From contig NZ_JACJVR010000050.1 of the NCBI RefSeq assembly GCF_014212175.1, forward strand, positions 26,007 through 90,006: a stretch of 64,000 nt of DNA, written 5' to 3'. The notes beneath the pieces are model-generated. The model was not told the DNA's origin. It worked only from the letters and a program-made list of their open reading frames with translations, and searched no databases. Positions 1 to 8,927 of the stretch are shown piece by piece. The DNA is from Cohnella xylanilytica (GTDB taxonomy: Bacteria; Bacillota; Bacilli; Paenibacillales; Paenibacillaceae). Position numbers and translations under genes: made by a program. Numbering within the stretch: position 1 is the first letter of the stretch; every line of letters starts with the position of its first letter.

Positions 1-1
1 T

Positions 2-523
2 GCTGTCAACCGAACAGAGGGAGCAACCATTTTTGGTTATAAAGTTAAAGATCCTTCTAGATTTGGAGTCGTTGAGTGTAATGAAAGAAATGTTGCATTA
101 TCTATTGAAGAAAAACCTTCAATTCCCAAATCAAATATTGCTGTTACGGGGCTTTATTTTTACGATAATGAAGTAGTAGATATTGCATCAAATATAAAGC
201 CCTCTTTAAGGGGCGAATATGAAATTACATCAATAAACCAAGTTTATCTCCTTAAGAAACGGCTTTTCGTGGAGATGTTAGGGAGAGGTTTTGCTTGGTT
301 AGACGCTGGGACGCATGACTCTTTGCTTGAAGCTTCACAGTTTATTGAAACCATTGAGAATCGACAGGGGTTTAAAATTGCTTGTCTGGAGGAAATTGCA
401 TATAATAAACGCTTTATTAATGAAGATCAATTATACAATCTGGGGCAAGAATTAAGGAATAGTGATTATGGTCAGTATATTCTCAATCTTGTTAATAGAG
501 TAGGGGCCGGGGCCATAATATGA
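2..523 (+). CDS. rmlA: Glucose-1-phosphate thymidylyltransferase, 3' part only
   Basis: The frame is open at the left edge, so the N-terminal nucleotide-binding part lies outside the window; the last 173 residues are present. RmlA/RfbA joins glucose-1-phosphate and dTTP to give dTDP-glucose, the first step of the dTDP-deoxysugar pathways. Family signatures are RGEYEITSINQVYL (sugar-phosphate side of the active site) and GFAWLDAGTHDSLLEA, both typical of RmlA C-termini. The stop overlaps the start of the dehydratase by four bases (ATGA), so the two are translationally coupled. DNA is AT-rich compared with the backbone to the right. No rmlC or rmlD follows, so the product is not channelled to L-rhamnose here. 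Confidence 0.92.
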   Translation, partial: AVNRTEGATIFGYKVKDPSRFGVVECNERNVALSIEEKPSIPKSNIAVTGLYFYDNEVVDIASNIKPSLRGEYEITSINQVYLLKKRLFVEMLGRGFAWLDAGTHDSLLEASQFIETIENRQGFKIACLEEIAYNKRFINEDQLYNLGQELRNSDYGQYILNLVNRVGAGAII

Positions 524-1578
524 CAAAAAAAATCGAAGAACAGATATATCTCGTTACAGGCGGTGCAGGCTTTATTGGGTCGAATTTTATTCGATATATG
601 ATAAATAATTATTCGCATATTCATATAATTAACTTAGATAAGATGACATATGCAGCTGACCAAGAAAATTTATGTGATGTGAAGAAGAACGGCCGATATC
701 AATTTATACAAGGGGATATTTGTAATAGGGCTCTAATAGATACAGTTTTTAACGAATATGATATTGCTGGAGTCTTTCACTTCGCCGCCGAATCACATGT
801 TGATAACTCGATAGAAGACCCTGGAGAGTTTTTTCAAACCAATGTAATTGGTACGTATCAAGTAATAGACGCCGCAAGGAAAAAATGGATGTCGAGTCCC
901 TTTGTAATAAAGCCAAAGTATTCAAACTGTAGATTTTTGCATGTCTCAACAGACGAGGTTTTCGGTACACTTGGAGATGAGGGGTTGTTTAAAGAGAATA
1001 GTCCATATTCCCCTAATAGTCCCTATAGCGCTAGCAAAGCGGGGGCTGATTTTGTGGTGAGAAGTTATCATAGCACTTTTGGTCTTAATGTAGTAACCAC
1101 TAATTGTTCTAATAATTATGGTCCATATCAACATGATGAAAAGTTAATTCCCACAATTATTCGAAAAGCCATCAATGGGGAAAAAATACCTATTTATGGA
1201 GATGGTAAGAACATCAGAGATTGGTTGTTTGTAGAGGACCATTGTAAAGCGATTGATTTAGTATTCAATAAATCTGTAGCAGGTGAAACCTATAATATTG
1301 GTGGGTTTTGTGAGCTAACGAATATTGAAATTGCATATAAAATTTGTGATATCATGGATAAGTTAATGCCAAGGGGTACTTTATTAGGAAGTCATCGTGA
1401 TTTGATAACTTATGTAACCGATCGTCCCGGTCATGATAAAAGGTATGCAATTGATTCTTCGAAAATAATGAGAGAATTAGGATGGAAACCTCAAGAAAAC
1501 ATTGAAGATGGTTTGATGAGAACTATTAGATGGTATCTCTCGAAATATAAAGCGAAAAACGAAGTAGGTGTTATCTAG
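520..1578 (+). CDS. rmlB: dTDP-glucose 4,6-dehydratase
   Basis: Converts dTDP-glucose to dTDP-4-keto-6-deoxyglucose, the branch-point for 6-deoxy and amino sugars. The 352 residues match the usual RmlB length. Visible motifs are the NAD-binding GGAGFIGSNF near residue 14, HFAAESHVDNS, the catalytic STDEVFG segment, and the YSASK version of the SDR YxxxK pair. It is an extended SDR. The start is an ATG inside the ATGA overlap with rmlA, and the stop overlaps the next start (TAGTG), so the first three genes form a tightly packed operon. Function is well supported by sequence; use in a 3-amino-sugar pathway is inferred from the next two genes. Confidence 0.95.
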   Translation: MTKKIEEQIYLVTGGAGFIGSNFIRYMINNYSHIHIINLDKMTYAADQENLCDVKKNGRYQFIQGDICNRALIDTVFNEYDIAGVFHFAAESHVDNSIEDPGEFFQTNVIGTYQVIDAARKKWMSSPFVIKPKYSNCRFLHVSTDEVFGTLGDEGLFKENSPYSPNSPYSASKAGADFVVRSYHSTFGLNVVTTNCSNNYGPYQHDEKLIPTIIRKAINGEKIPIYGDGKNIRDWLFVEDHCKAIDLVFNKSVAGETYNIGGFCELTNIEIAYKICDIMDKLMPRGTLLGSHRDLITYVTDRPGHDKRYAIDSSKIMRELGWKPQENIEDGLMRTIRWYLSKYKAKNEVGVI

Positions 1579-1988
1579 TGATACACTCATTATTAGAAGC
1601 ATCAAAGTATGATCAACAGGCTAGAGGAACTCTTGTTGTATTAGAAGAGCAGGAGACTATACCCTTCCAAATTAAGCGTGTCTTTTATATATATGGCGTT
1701 CAAAACAAGGAAATTCGAAGAGGTGGACATGCTCATTACAAAACGCGACAAGCACTCATAGCAATCACTGGTTCTTGTTCAATTTCGTTAATGATTGGGG
1801 ATAAGGAATATCAGGTAGAGCTTAATAAACCAGATCGAATTTTGCTAGTTGAACCAGACTATTGGCATGAAATGTACGATTTTTCTGAGGATTGTATTCT
1901 TCTTGTTCTGGCTTCTGAACCTTATCAAAGTAATGATTACATACATGATTTTAAAGAATATAAATCGCACTATCAGGATGGGGACTGA
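1578..1988 (+). CDS. dTDP-4-keto-6-deoxyglucose 3,4-ketoisomerase (FdtA/QdtA type)
   Basis: A 136-residue single-domain cupin of the WxcM-like family, which moves the keto group of dTDP-4-keto-6-deoxyglucose from C4 to C3. The metal-free catalytic histidine region is seen as [12 protein letters not shown], and the family's IGDK and [12 protein letters not shown] segments follow. The gene starts with GTG one base inside the rmlB stop. The pairing with a DegT-type aminotransferase directly downstream is the standard FdtA-FdtB or QdtA-QdtB arrangement for Fuc3N or Qui3N. I cannot decide between the galacto (Fdt) and gluco (Qdt) product from sequence alone, so no symbol is given. Confidence 0.85.
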   Translation: MIHSLLEASKYDQQARGTLVVLEEQETIPFQIKRVFYIYGVQNKEIRRGGHAHYKTRQALIAITGSCSISLMIGDKEYQVELNKPDRILLVEPDYWHEMYDFSEDCILLVLASEPYQSNDYIHDFKEYKSHYQDGD

Positions 1989-1992
1989 AATT

Positions 1993-3102
1993 ATGGGAGA
2001 AGTAAAGGATTTGATACCCTTTTTAGATTTGAAAAAAGTAAATTTAACATATAAGGATGAGTTTATTCGCTCATTTACAAATTTTCTTGATTCTGGGAAT
2101 TATATACTAGATGAGCAGGTGAATTTATTTGAGCAAGAATTTGCTAAGTTTTGTGGCACAAAGTACTGTATAGGAGTTGCAAATGCCCTTGATGGATTGA
2201 CAATCATTCTTAAAGCAATGGGGATTGGATGTGAAGATGAAGTAATTGTTCCTTCGAATACATATATTGCGACAATTTTGGCGATCTCTAATTGCGGCGC
2301 AACCCCCATATTGGTGGAACCAGATATTAAAACCTATAACATTGATCCTCAAAATATAGAAAAAGCAATCACCAAAAGAACCAAAGCAATATTAGTTGTT
2401 CACTTATATGGGCAATGTTGCAATATGGATCCTATTGTTGATATAGCTAATAAATATTCTTTAAAGGTTATCGAGGATGCTGCCCAAGCCCATGGCGCTC
2501 GGTACAAAGGAAAGAGAGTTGGAAATCTGAGCGATGCGGCAGCCTTTAGTTTCTATCCCAGTAAAAATCTGGGTGGGCTTGGGGATGGAGGAGCCATTTG
2601 TACTAGTAACGAAGAATTAGCACAAACAATAAGAGCTCTTCGTAATTACGGATCGAATGTTCGATATTATAACAAATATAAAGGTTTGAACAGTCGGTTG
2701 GACGAGCTTCAAGCTGCTTTTTTGCGTATTAAACTTCAATCACTTGATTTTGACAATAGCAAGAGGAGAGCCATTGCTGAGTTTTATTCAAAGAGTATAA
2801 AAAATCAATCGATTGTATTGCCGTCCGTAGAAGGTGATCCCGAAAGCCATGTTTGGCACCTATACGTTATTCGAAGTGAGTGTCGGGATAGTCTGCAGGA
2901 ATATCTCTATAATAAAGGGATACAAACAGTAATTCATTATCCTCTGCCTCCCCATAAGCAGGAAGCATACTTTGAATGGAATCATTGTACTTTTTCTATA
3001 TCAGAGAGGATTCATTCAGAGGTTCTTAGCCTTCCGATTAGTCCTGTTATGCTTGAAGAAGAATATTCTGCTATCGTTGAAGTGATAAATCACTTTCAAT
3101 AG
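1993..3102 (+). CDS. DegT/DnrJ/EryC1 aminotransferase, dTDP-3-keto-6-deoxyhexose 3-aminotransferase (FdtB/QdtB-like)
   Basis: PLP-dependent fold-type I sugar aminotransferase, about 369 residues. [17 protein letters not shown] carries the cofactor-contacting aspartate and [15 protein letters not shown] carries the Schiff-base lysine. It should transfer an amino group to the 3-keto sugar made by the preceding isomerase. The frame stays open far upstream, but ATG 1993 is preferred because a GGATGGGG ribosome site lies just before it; ATG 1978 has none. The gene follows the isomerase without a real gap. Family is certain; position 3 as the amination site is inferred from the neighbour. Confidence 0.88.
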   Translation: MGEVKDLIPFLDLKKVNLTYKDEFIRSFTNFLDSGNYILDEQVNLFEQEFAKFCGTKYCIGVANALDGLTIILKAMGIGCEDEVIVPSNTYIATILAISNCGATPILVEPDIKTYNIDPQNIEKAITKRTKAILVVHLYGQCCNMDPIVDIANKYSLKVIEDAAQAHGARYKGKRVGNLSDAAAFSFYPSKNLGGLGDGGAICTSNEELAQTIRALRNYGSNVRYYNKYKGLNSRLDELQAAFLRIKLQSLDFDNSKRRAIAEFYSKSIKNQSIVLPSVEGDPESHVWHLYVIRSECRDSLQEYLYNKGIQTVIHYPLPPHKQEAYFEWNHCTFSISERIHSEVLSLPISPVMLEEEYSAIVEVINHFQ

Positions 3103-3119
3103 CAAAGGAAGTTGAAACG

Positions 3120-4814
3120 ATGTTAAAGAAGTTAGAGATAGAGCGTAAATTACTAGGAACAGAGTTAACACGCCGCAATTTATTGAAAATACCTCACAAG
3201 TCTGAGTTGCCTACAGTACAAATTCAAGTGCTAAGGAATTTTCCCTTCGAGTACATTGGGAATATCTTGCACCCTTTCTTTCATATATGGGGGAAGGAAA
3301 TAGAGATAAAGTATTCAGATTATGACGCTTCCTTGTCACAAATTAATGAAGTCGAAGAATGTGATCTTTTCATACTGTGGATTGATTGGCGATTGTATTT
3401 GCAGAAAAAACGACCTGATCAAGTAATTGGTTGGATTGAAGAAAGATTAATTTCCTTAAGGAGAAAAACAAATTCCAATATTTTAATTAATAATTGGCCG
3501 GAATATATAGATCCTAGAGATGAGTTGTACCTTGGCCGAAACGGACAAAGAACACAATTAGTATCCTTAAATCATTATTTAAACAACTTAGCAGAAAAAA
3601 TACCGGGACTCTATATTATTGATCTTGCATACAAAATAAAAGGTCATCAACCTGTGTTGGATTCTAGAAATGATGAAATTAGTGGATATCCTTTTGTTGA
3701 CTCCTTCTCGATATCAGTAGCTCAATTTTTGGGGTGCCAGTTGATTCCATCGGTATTAAATTATCGTATTAAAGCACTGATATTAGATTTGGATAATACG
3801 TTGTACTGGGGAGTTCTGGCTGAGGATGGCGTAGATGGGGTGCAACTATCCAAAGGGCATATTTTACTACAGGAGTTGCTTTTAGAACTGAAGAACAAAG
3901 GATTACTACTTGCTATATGTAGTAAAAATGAAGAGGAGGATGTAATTAATTTCATTCAAAATCATAAAAGCTTTAAACTCAAAGCAAAAGATTTTGCTGT
4001 AATTAAAGCAAATTGGAAATCAAAAAACGAAAATATTGTAGATATCAGTAGGCTGTTGAATATAGATATTTCAAGTATGCTGTTTATTGATGATAATCCA
4101 AGCGAGTTGCTTCAAGCGCACAATGAACTTCCTGGGCTTCTATTGTTATTAGCGGGAGAGTCTGGTGAGTTGACTCGAGATAATATTGTTAATTATCCAG
4201 GAATACTCCAAGTATACGAAGATGTTATTGCCTCAGAACGAACCTTAGATATTCAGGCCAACATACAAAGAGAAAAAATACGGAACTCAGCTAATAGTCA
4301 GTTTGATTATCTTTCAAGCCTTGGTATGCAAATTACTTTTTCAATAAATAATGAGGGACATGCTAAAAGACTCTATGAACTAAGTCAAAAAACGAATCAA
4401 TTCAATTTGGCATTTAAAAGATTTTCTGAAAAAGAAATTTGGGAAATATTTAACAGCGATAAATATGTGGTGGTAACGGTTGGTCTTTCAGATAATCTTA
4501 CGAATAGTGGGATAATTGGAGCAATCGTTTGTCACTATGAAAAAGAAAGTGCTCAACTAATAGAGGTTATTTTTAGTTGTAGGGCATTGGGAAGAGAAGT
4601 TGAAACAATATCCTTATTTTATCTATTACAATATTTGAAAACCCACGGGGTACATCAACTGAATATTCATAAAGTGAAGGGGCCCAAAAATACACCTGCG
4701 CTAAACTGGTTTGATCGAGTTATAGGCCATTCCACAATTCTTGATGAGTTGTTAGTAAAAGTCGAAAAACTAACAAAAAATATTCCATGTAAAGTGATGG
4801 TGGAGGAATTATGA
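3120..4814 (+). CDS. FkbH-like HAD-IIIC family protein
   Basis: 564 residues. The central HAD domain begins near residue 220 with LILDLDNTLYWGVLAEDG, the DxDxT motif and tail typical of FkbH proteins; LFIDDNPSE is the second acidic motif. The C-terminal part (about 400-540) looks like the GNAT-like domain common in this family, and the first 200 residues resemble the N-terminal extension of longer FkbH homologues. Known FkbH proteins take a glyceryl group from 1,3-bisphosphoglycerate and load it on an acyl carrier protein, dephosphorylating it. The next gene, overlapping by four bases, is a free ACP, which supports the same chemistry here. The substrate is an inference. Confidence 0.85.
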   Translation: MLKKLEIERKLLGTELTRRNLLKIPHKSELPTVQIQVLRNFPFEYIGNILHPFFHIWGKEIEIKYSDYDASLSQINEVEECDLFILWIDWRLYLQKKRPDQVIGWIEERLISLRRKTNSNILINNWPEYIDPRDELYLGRNGQRTQLVSLNHYLNNLAEKIPGLYIIDLAYKIKGHQPVLDSRNDEISGYPFVDSFSISVAQFLGCQLIPSVLNYRIKALILDLDNTLYWGVLAEDGVDGVQLSKGHILLQELLLELKNKGLLLAICSKNEEEDVINFIQNHKSFKLKAKDFAVIKANWKSKNENIVDISRLLNIDISSMLFIDDNPSELLQAHNELPGLLLLLAGESGELTRDNIVNYPGILQVYEDVIASERTLDIQANIQREKIRNSANSQFDYLSSLGMQITFSINNEGHAKRLYELSQKTNQFNLAFKRFSEKEIWEIFNSDKYVVVTVGLSDNLTNSGIIGAIVCHYEKESAQLIEVIFSCRALGREVETISLFYLLQYLKTHGVHQLNIHKVKGPKNTPALNWFDRVIGHSTILDELLVKVEKLTKNIPCKVMVEEL

Positions 4815-5047
4815 ACAAAAGTACTGCTATAAAAGAAATAATGGCAGAGTTATTGAATTGTGATGTAGAGAATGCTGAAACAATAGCAAGAGATAGTTGC
4901 TCTGAATGGGATTCGTTTAAACATTTAGAATTAATGTTAACTATTGAAGAGCATTTTAAGATCAAATTTGATATTGAGCAAATTAATAAGGCTATTGATT
5001 TTTATTCCATACTTGAATTAGTACAGGGTGTCGAAAATGAAGCATGA
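4811..5047 (+). CDS. Acyl carrier protein, stand-alone
   Basis: A 78-residue acidic four-helix carrier protein. Ser35 in the EWDSFKHLELM motif is the expected phosphopantetheine attachment site, followed by the usual helix (TIEEHFKIKFD). It overlaps both the FkbH-like gene (ATGA) and the GNAT gene, so the three are probably made in fixed ratio. It is not next to fatty-acid genes, so it is likely a dedicated carrier for an acyl group placed on the cluster's sugar. Confidence 0.88.
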   Translation: MNKSTAIKEIMAELLNCDVENAETIARDSCSEWDSFKHLELMLTIEEHFKIKFDIEQINKAIDFYSILELVQGVENEA

Positions 5048-5597
5048 TTTAAAGGTTGAGAAATTTGGTGTTAGATTACGACCAGTGGATATAAAAGATG
5101 CTGCGTTTATCTTAAAACTGAGAACGAGTCAGGAATTCTCAAAATATATTGGAGATACATCCAGTAATATAGAAAATCAAATAGCGTGGCTGAGGAGTTA
5201 TCTTCAAAGAGAGAATGACTTTTATTTTTGTATAGAGACTCATTTTAATGAACCAATTGGAACAATTGGCTTATACAATATAACCTCAAGTGAAGCTGAA
5301 TGGGGAAGATGGATAGTATATCCGGGGTCTTTAGCAGCACCAGCAAGTGCTTATCTTATATATTATATTGCATTCGAAATAATTAAATTAGATAGGGTGT
5401 ACTGTAAAACAGTTAGCGAAAATGAAAAAGTAATATCCTTTCATAGAAGTTGTGGACTTAAGCAAGTCGGTTTTGAAGAAAATGCAGTTACAATTAACAA
5501 TCAGAAGTACTCATTGATTATACAATCATTAGAAAAAGAGCAGTGGAGCGATATGGCAAAGAAATTAGAAAGAATTTCAACCATCATAGGAAGATGA
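5037..5597 (+). CDS. GNAT-family N-acyltransferase
   Basis: 186 residues from ATG 5037, which has CAGGG eight bases upstream; the in-frame GTG at 5028 is less likely. Start RLRPVDIKDAAFILKLR and end VSENEKVISFHRSCGLKQVGFEE are the typical first strand and the acyl-CoA-side NxxxxxFxxxxGF region of RimJ/PseH-type sugar acetyltransferases. It overlaps the ACP gene by 11 bases. Likely role, by inference: transfer of the ACP-bound acyl group, or an acetyl group from CoA, to the 3-amino group of the sugar built by the upstream genes. Confidence 0.8.
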   Translation: MKHDLKVEKFGVRLRPVDIKDAAFILKLRTSQEFSKYIGDTSSNIENQIAWLRSYLQRENDFYFCIETHFNEPIGTIGLYNITSSEAEWGRWIVYPGSLAAPASAYLIYYIAFEIIKLDRVYCKTVSENEKVISFHRSCGLKQVGFEENAVTINNQKYSLIIQSLEKEQWSDMAKKLERISTIIGR

Positions 5598-5617
5598 TGA
5601 TTTGAGGGGGGAACTAT

Positions 5618-6049
5618 TTGCAATACTCAGATGAGAGAGATTTCAAACTTCATCATATAGGACTCGCATGTAGAGATTTAAGAGTTGAATTGGATTTGCA
5701 TTTGAAACTTGGTTTTACAATTGAAGGGGATAAATTTCATGACCCAATACAAAAAATAAATGGAATATTCATCACGAATAGTGGAACTAGGATTGAACTT
5801 ATTGAGCCGGCGTCTACTGAGTCTCCATTAGAGAATATACTATCGCGGGGCATTAAGATGTATCATCAGTGCTTTGAATGCAAAAATTTGGATAAGTCTA
5901 TTGAGCTCCTTAAATCATATGGTGGGATTGTTGCATCACCGCCATCGCCAGCTGTAGCGTTTGACAAAAGAAGAATTGCTTTTCTAATGATGAAAACAAA
6001 AATGCTTGTTGAATTAATAGAAGCCAACCAACTTTGCGAGGGATTCTAA
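5618..6049 (+). CDS. VOC-superfamily protein (glyoxalase/methylmalonyl-CoA epimerase-like)
   Basis: 143 residues with two beta-alpha-beta-beta-beta repeats. It begins HHIGLACRDLRVELD and ends MLVELIEANQ; the metal-ligand pattern H...E (LHHIGLA, RIELIEP) and second-half H/E positions (YHQCFEC, LVELIE) fit a VOC metalloenzyme. The start is TTG 5618, eight bases after GAGGGGG. Such proteins sit in several FkbH/ACP-type sugar-acylation clusters, and epimerisation or isomerisation of a small acyl thioester would fit, but no substrate can be read from sequence. Confidence 0.75.
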   Translation: MQYSDERDFKLHHIGLACRDLRVELDLHLKLGFTIEGDKFHDPIQKINGIFITNSGTRIELIEPASTESPLENILSRGIKMYHQCFECKNLDKSIELLKSYGGIVASPPSPAVAFDKRRIAFLMMKTKMLVELIEANQLCEGF

Positions 6050-7698
6050 TGACTAGTGGTACGGGCATACGATCAATCACCTTTTTTTACCCGAGTCATG
6101 TCATTGGAGGGACAGAGTTCCTATTTATACGAATGGCAGAGGCTCTATCCGACTTGGGTTATATTGTTTACATAATAGACTACGAAAATGGTTTTTTGAA
6201 AACAAATTGTAAAAATGGAAAGGTTAATTTTATTAAATATCAAGAATCAGAGAAAACACTACTTGATTTTGATACACATCTTATCAGTCCATTGTCCTTC
6301 TTGAGAAAGGTACAACACGATCTAATTTGTTGCTCAGATGTAAGATTATTCTTTTGGTGTATACATCCACATAATTTATTGTGGACATTTCATCTCTGGG
6401 AGTATTTCAAACATTTAAATAGTAATGCTATTCACAATTTATTGAAAAGTATTTTTCCGCAATCTATGGCTCCAACATTAAATGTTATTCGTTATCTGCA
6501 TGATAATAACGGGTTGGCCTTCATGGATTATCCTAATTATCAAACCAACTCAAGAGCTTTTGGATTTACTGCCACCTCTCCTAATTATTTGCCAATTCCT
6601 ATAATCTCAAAGAAAAGACAGAATGTTATTCAGAGTAAAAGGGGTAACTTTCCAATCAAAATAGTTTGGCTTGGAAGGTTATGCGTAGATAAAACGCCGC
6701 CATTGCTGAAAATAATGAAAGATGCAAATAGATATGCCGAGAAATATGGAACTCCTCTGGATTTTTATGTAATTGGAGATGGCGAATATAGACCGCAAGT
6801 AGAAGATCTCCCTCTAAGTCCATTAGTGAATCGAATTATGTTAGGAACATTGGTAAGGGAAGAATTGGATTCGTGCTTAGTTGATGTGGATATTGCGTTT
6901 GCTACTGGTACCTCTTGCTTGGAAACGGCTCAATTAGGTATTCCTTCAATTCTAATTGACCCATCATTCAGTCCAGTTCCAGATAATTATAGATACACTT
7001 GGTTGTCAAATGTAGAAGGTTATTCACTTGGTAATTTAGTTAACGAAATTGATCAGTTTAAGGGGTTGTCATTTTCCGAAGTGATTGATCAATATGAGGA
7101 CTATGGCCCCCAAATAGGAAAGGACTGTTATGAATATGTACAATCCAATCATACGATTGGAGTTGTTACTGAAAAGTTACTACACTTTTTAGAGCATAAT
7201 GCGGTTGAATTTATTGAGTTTATTAATCTTAAAGATTACAAAAGGATAAAGCAAAAAAATAGGTTTTCCAACATGTTGAATCATCTTTTTTTCAAAGTTG
7301 AGCATGGAGACTTTGATTTAAAGGAATATTTAGAACGGATTGAGGAAACATGGAATCAAAAAGGATGTTTACGCATTGCAATTTATGGAGGTGGAGAGCA
7401 CACAAAGCGTCTTTTAAATAAATATGATTTTCCGCATAGTGAAATAATTGGTGTAATTGATAGTAATGAGAATAAATGGGGGAAGAGACTCTCTCAGTTT
7501 TCCATTATGTCTATTGAGGATGCATTTGCCAAAGGAACACAACTAATTCTAATTTCCTCAAGAGCATTTGAGTCCACAATTTATAATGAACATAAAGAAG
7601 CTTGTTTGAAAAATGGTGTGGAGCTCGTTCGGCTGTATAAGGATTCTGTTGATGACAAAGAGGATAGTATTTTTCATAGTCTCTATCAAGAAGGATGA
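6049..7698 (+). CDS. Glycosyltransferase (GT4-like) with C-terminal Rossmann-like module
   Basis: 549 residues. ATG 6049 is embedded in the stop of the VOC gene (TAATG). The N-terminus FYPSHVIGGTEFLFIRMAEAL is a GT-B acceptor-side start, and KIVWLGRLCVDKTPP followed by FYVIGDGEYRPQV and SCLETAQLGIPSIL is the donor-binding half (about residues 205-320). From about residue 441 a separate domain begins, LRIAIYGGGEHTKRLL...IDSNENKWG...LILISSRAFES, which recurs in four other genes of the island. It probably adds a sugar to the growing glycan, perhaps flagellin-linked. Acceptor unknown. Confidence 0.82.
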   Translation: MTSGTGIRSITFFYPSHVIGGTEFLFIRMAEALSDLGYIVYIIDYENGFLKTNCKNGKVNFIKYQESEKTLLDFDTHLISPLSFLRKVQHDLICCSDVRLFFWCIHPHNLLWTFHLWEYFKHLNSNAIHNLLKSIFPQSMAPTLNVIRYLHDNNGLAFMDYPNYQTNSRAFGFTATSPNYLPIPIISKKRQNVIQSKRGNFPIKIVWLGRLCVDKTPPLLKIMKDANRYAEKYGTPLDFYVIGDGEYRPQVEDLPLSPLVNRIMLGTLVREELDSCLVDVDIAFATGTSCLETAQLGIPSILIDPSFSPVPDNYRYTWLSNVEGYSLGNLVNEIDQFKGLSFSEVIDQYEDYGPQIGKDCYEYVQSNHTIGVVTEKLLHFLEHNAVEFIEFINLKDYKRIKQKNRFSNMLNHLFFKVEHGDFDLKEYLERIEETWNQKGCLRIAIYGGGEHTKRLLNKYDFPHSEIIGVIDSNENKWGKRLSQFSIMSIEDAFAKGTQLILISSRAFESTIYNEHKEACLKNGVELVRLYKDSVDDKEDSIFHSLYQEG

Positions 7699-7704
7699 TA
7701 AATA

Positions 7705-8895
7705 TTGAAGGTAGAGGTAGTATTATTTGGCGCCTCGCAAAAAGGTACTAGAGCATTGCCGTTTCTTAAAGAGAAGTATAAAGTTGTTGCTTTTAGCGAT
7801 AATGATAGTGAAAAATGGGGTGATAAGATTGAAGATATTTCAATTATTTCTCCAAAGGAAATGCTCCATTTGGTTGAAAAAAAGAATGTGCTGGTTGTAA
7901 TCACTAGTTCGTATTACGATGAAATTTATTCTGATCTTCATCAACTTGGCGTGTCAAATAGTATTCTCGATGAACAGAAAAATGTTGACTGTTATTTTAA
8001 TTCTGTAATTGAAGCCGAGAAGCTAGGGATCTCTATAATGCATTCAAATTCTAAAGTAATTATTTCGCGAGAGGAGTTAAAGCAGAGCATTGTTTTATCG
8101 ATTAATAATATAAATCCTTATCTTTATGACACTGTCACGAATTTTGAATACTTAATTAATTCAGTATTGCCTGTTACGATAGGGGAAAAAAAGATTGTTG
8201 ACTTTTCTGCACCTAGGGAACATATGCTTACCAAGATTAATACATCGTTTTATTTTAGCTCGATTATAGAAGGTGTAGAACCGCTAGAGCTTTATTTATT
8301 TAAATATCGTCCAAAACCGGGTGATATTGTGTTCGACTGTGGAGCATATTGCGGTGTATCAACATATTTATTTTCTAAAATGGTAGGAGCAAGTGGGAAA
8401 GTTTTTGCATTCGAGCCAGATCAACAAAATTACGAGATGTTAATCAAAAATATACAAAATTTAAATATGAAAAATGTAATTCCAATTAACAAAGGGATAT
8501 ACTCGGCAAATACAGAGATTAGTTTTTATTCCGAGGGAGGGTCATCTTCTGCAGCTGTAGAATACTCAAACCAAAGTGGAAGATCGTTTTTATCGAAAAT
8601 TAACGTGGTTACACTGGAAACGGCTTTTAATGAGCTAGGTCTAAACAGGTTGGATTTTGTGAAGATGGATATCGAAGGGGCGGAAATAGAAGCTATTTCT
8701 GGATCTCTAACGTTTTTGAGAGAGAAGGCAATAAATTTCGCAATAGCTAGTTACCATTGTATTAATGGGCAATATACGTTTCCTAAACTTGAGGAGCTAT
8801 TTTCTATAATCAACTATAAAGTCGAGACGGGTTTTAATCCTCATTTTACAACTTGGGCATATAAGAACCATTGGATGGATATGACTCAGAATTAG
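7705..8895 (+). CDS. FkbM-family methyltransferase with N-terminal Rossmann-like module
   Basis: 396 residues from TTG 7705, seven bases after AAGGATGA. Residues 1-95 are the island's shared module (VVLFGASQKGTRALPFL, then SDNDSEKWGDKI, then VLVVITSSYYDE). The C-terminal half is an FkbM-type SAM-dependent methyltransferase: motif I VFDCGAYCGVSTY near residue 204, the acidic FAFEPDQQNYE, and the FVKMDIEGAEIEAI signature. It likely O-methylates a sugar of the glycan. Target not deducible. Confidence 0.85.
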   Translation: MKVEVVLFGASQKGTRALPFLKEKYKVVAFSDNDSEKWGDKIEDISIISPKEMLHLVEKKNVLVVITSSYYDEIYSDLHQLGVSNSILDEQKNVDCYFNSVIEAEKLGISIMHSNSKVIISREELKQSIVLSINNINPYLYDTVTNFEYLINSVLPVTIGEKKIVDFSAPREHMLTKINTSFYFSSIIEGVEPLELYLFKYRPKPGDIVFDCGAYCGVSTYLFSKMVGASGKVFAFEPDQQNYEMLIKNIQNLNMKNVIPINKGIYSANTEISFYSEGGSSSAAVEYSNQSGRSFLSKINVVTLETAFNELGLNRLDFVKMDIEGAEIEAISGSLTFLREKAINFAIASYHCINGQYTFPKLEELFSIINYKVETGFNPHFTTWAYKNHWMDMTQN

Positions 8896-8927
8896 TATTA
8901 ATAACTAGACAAAAAGAGGTGCTAACA

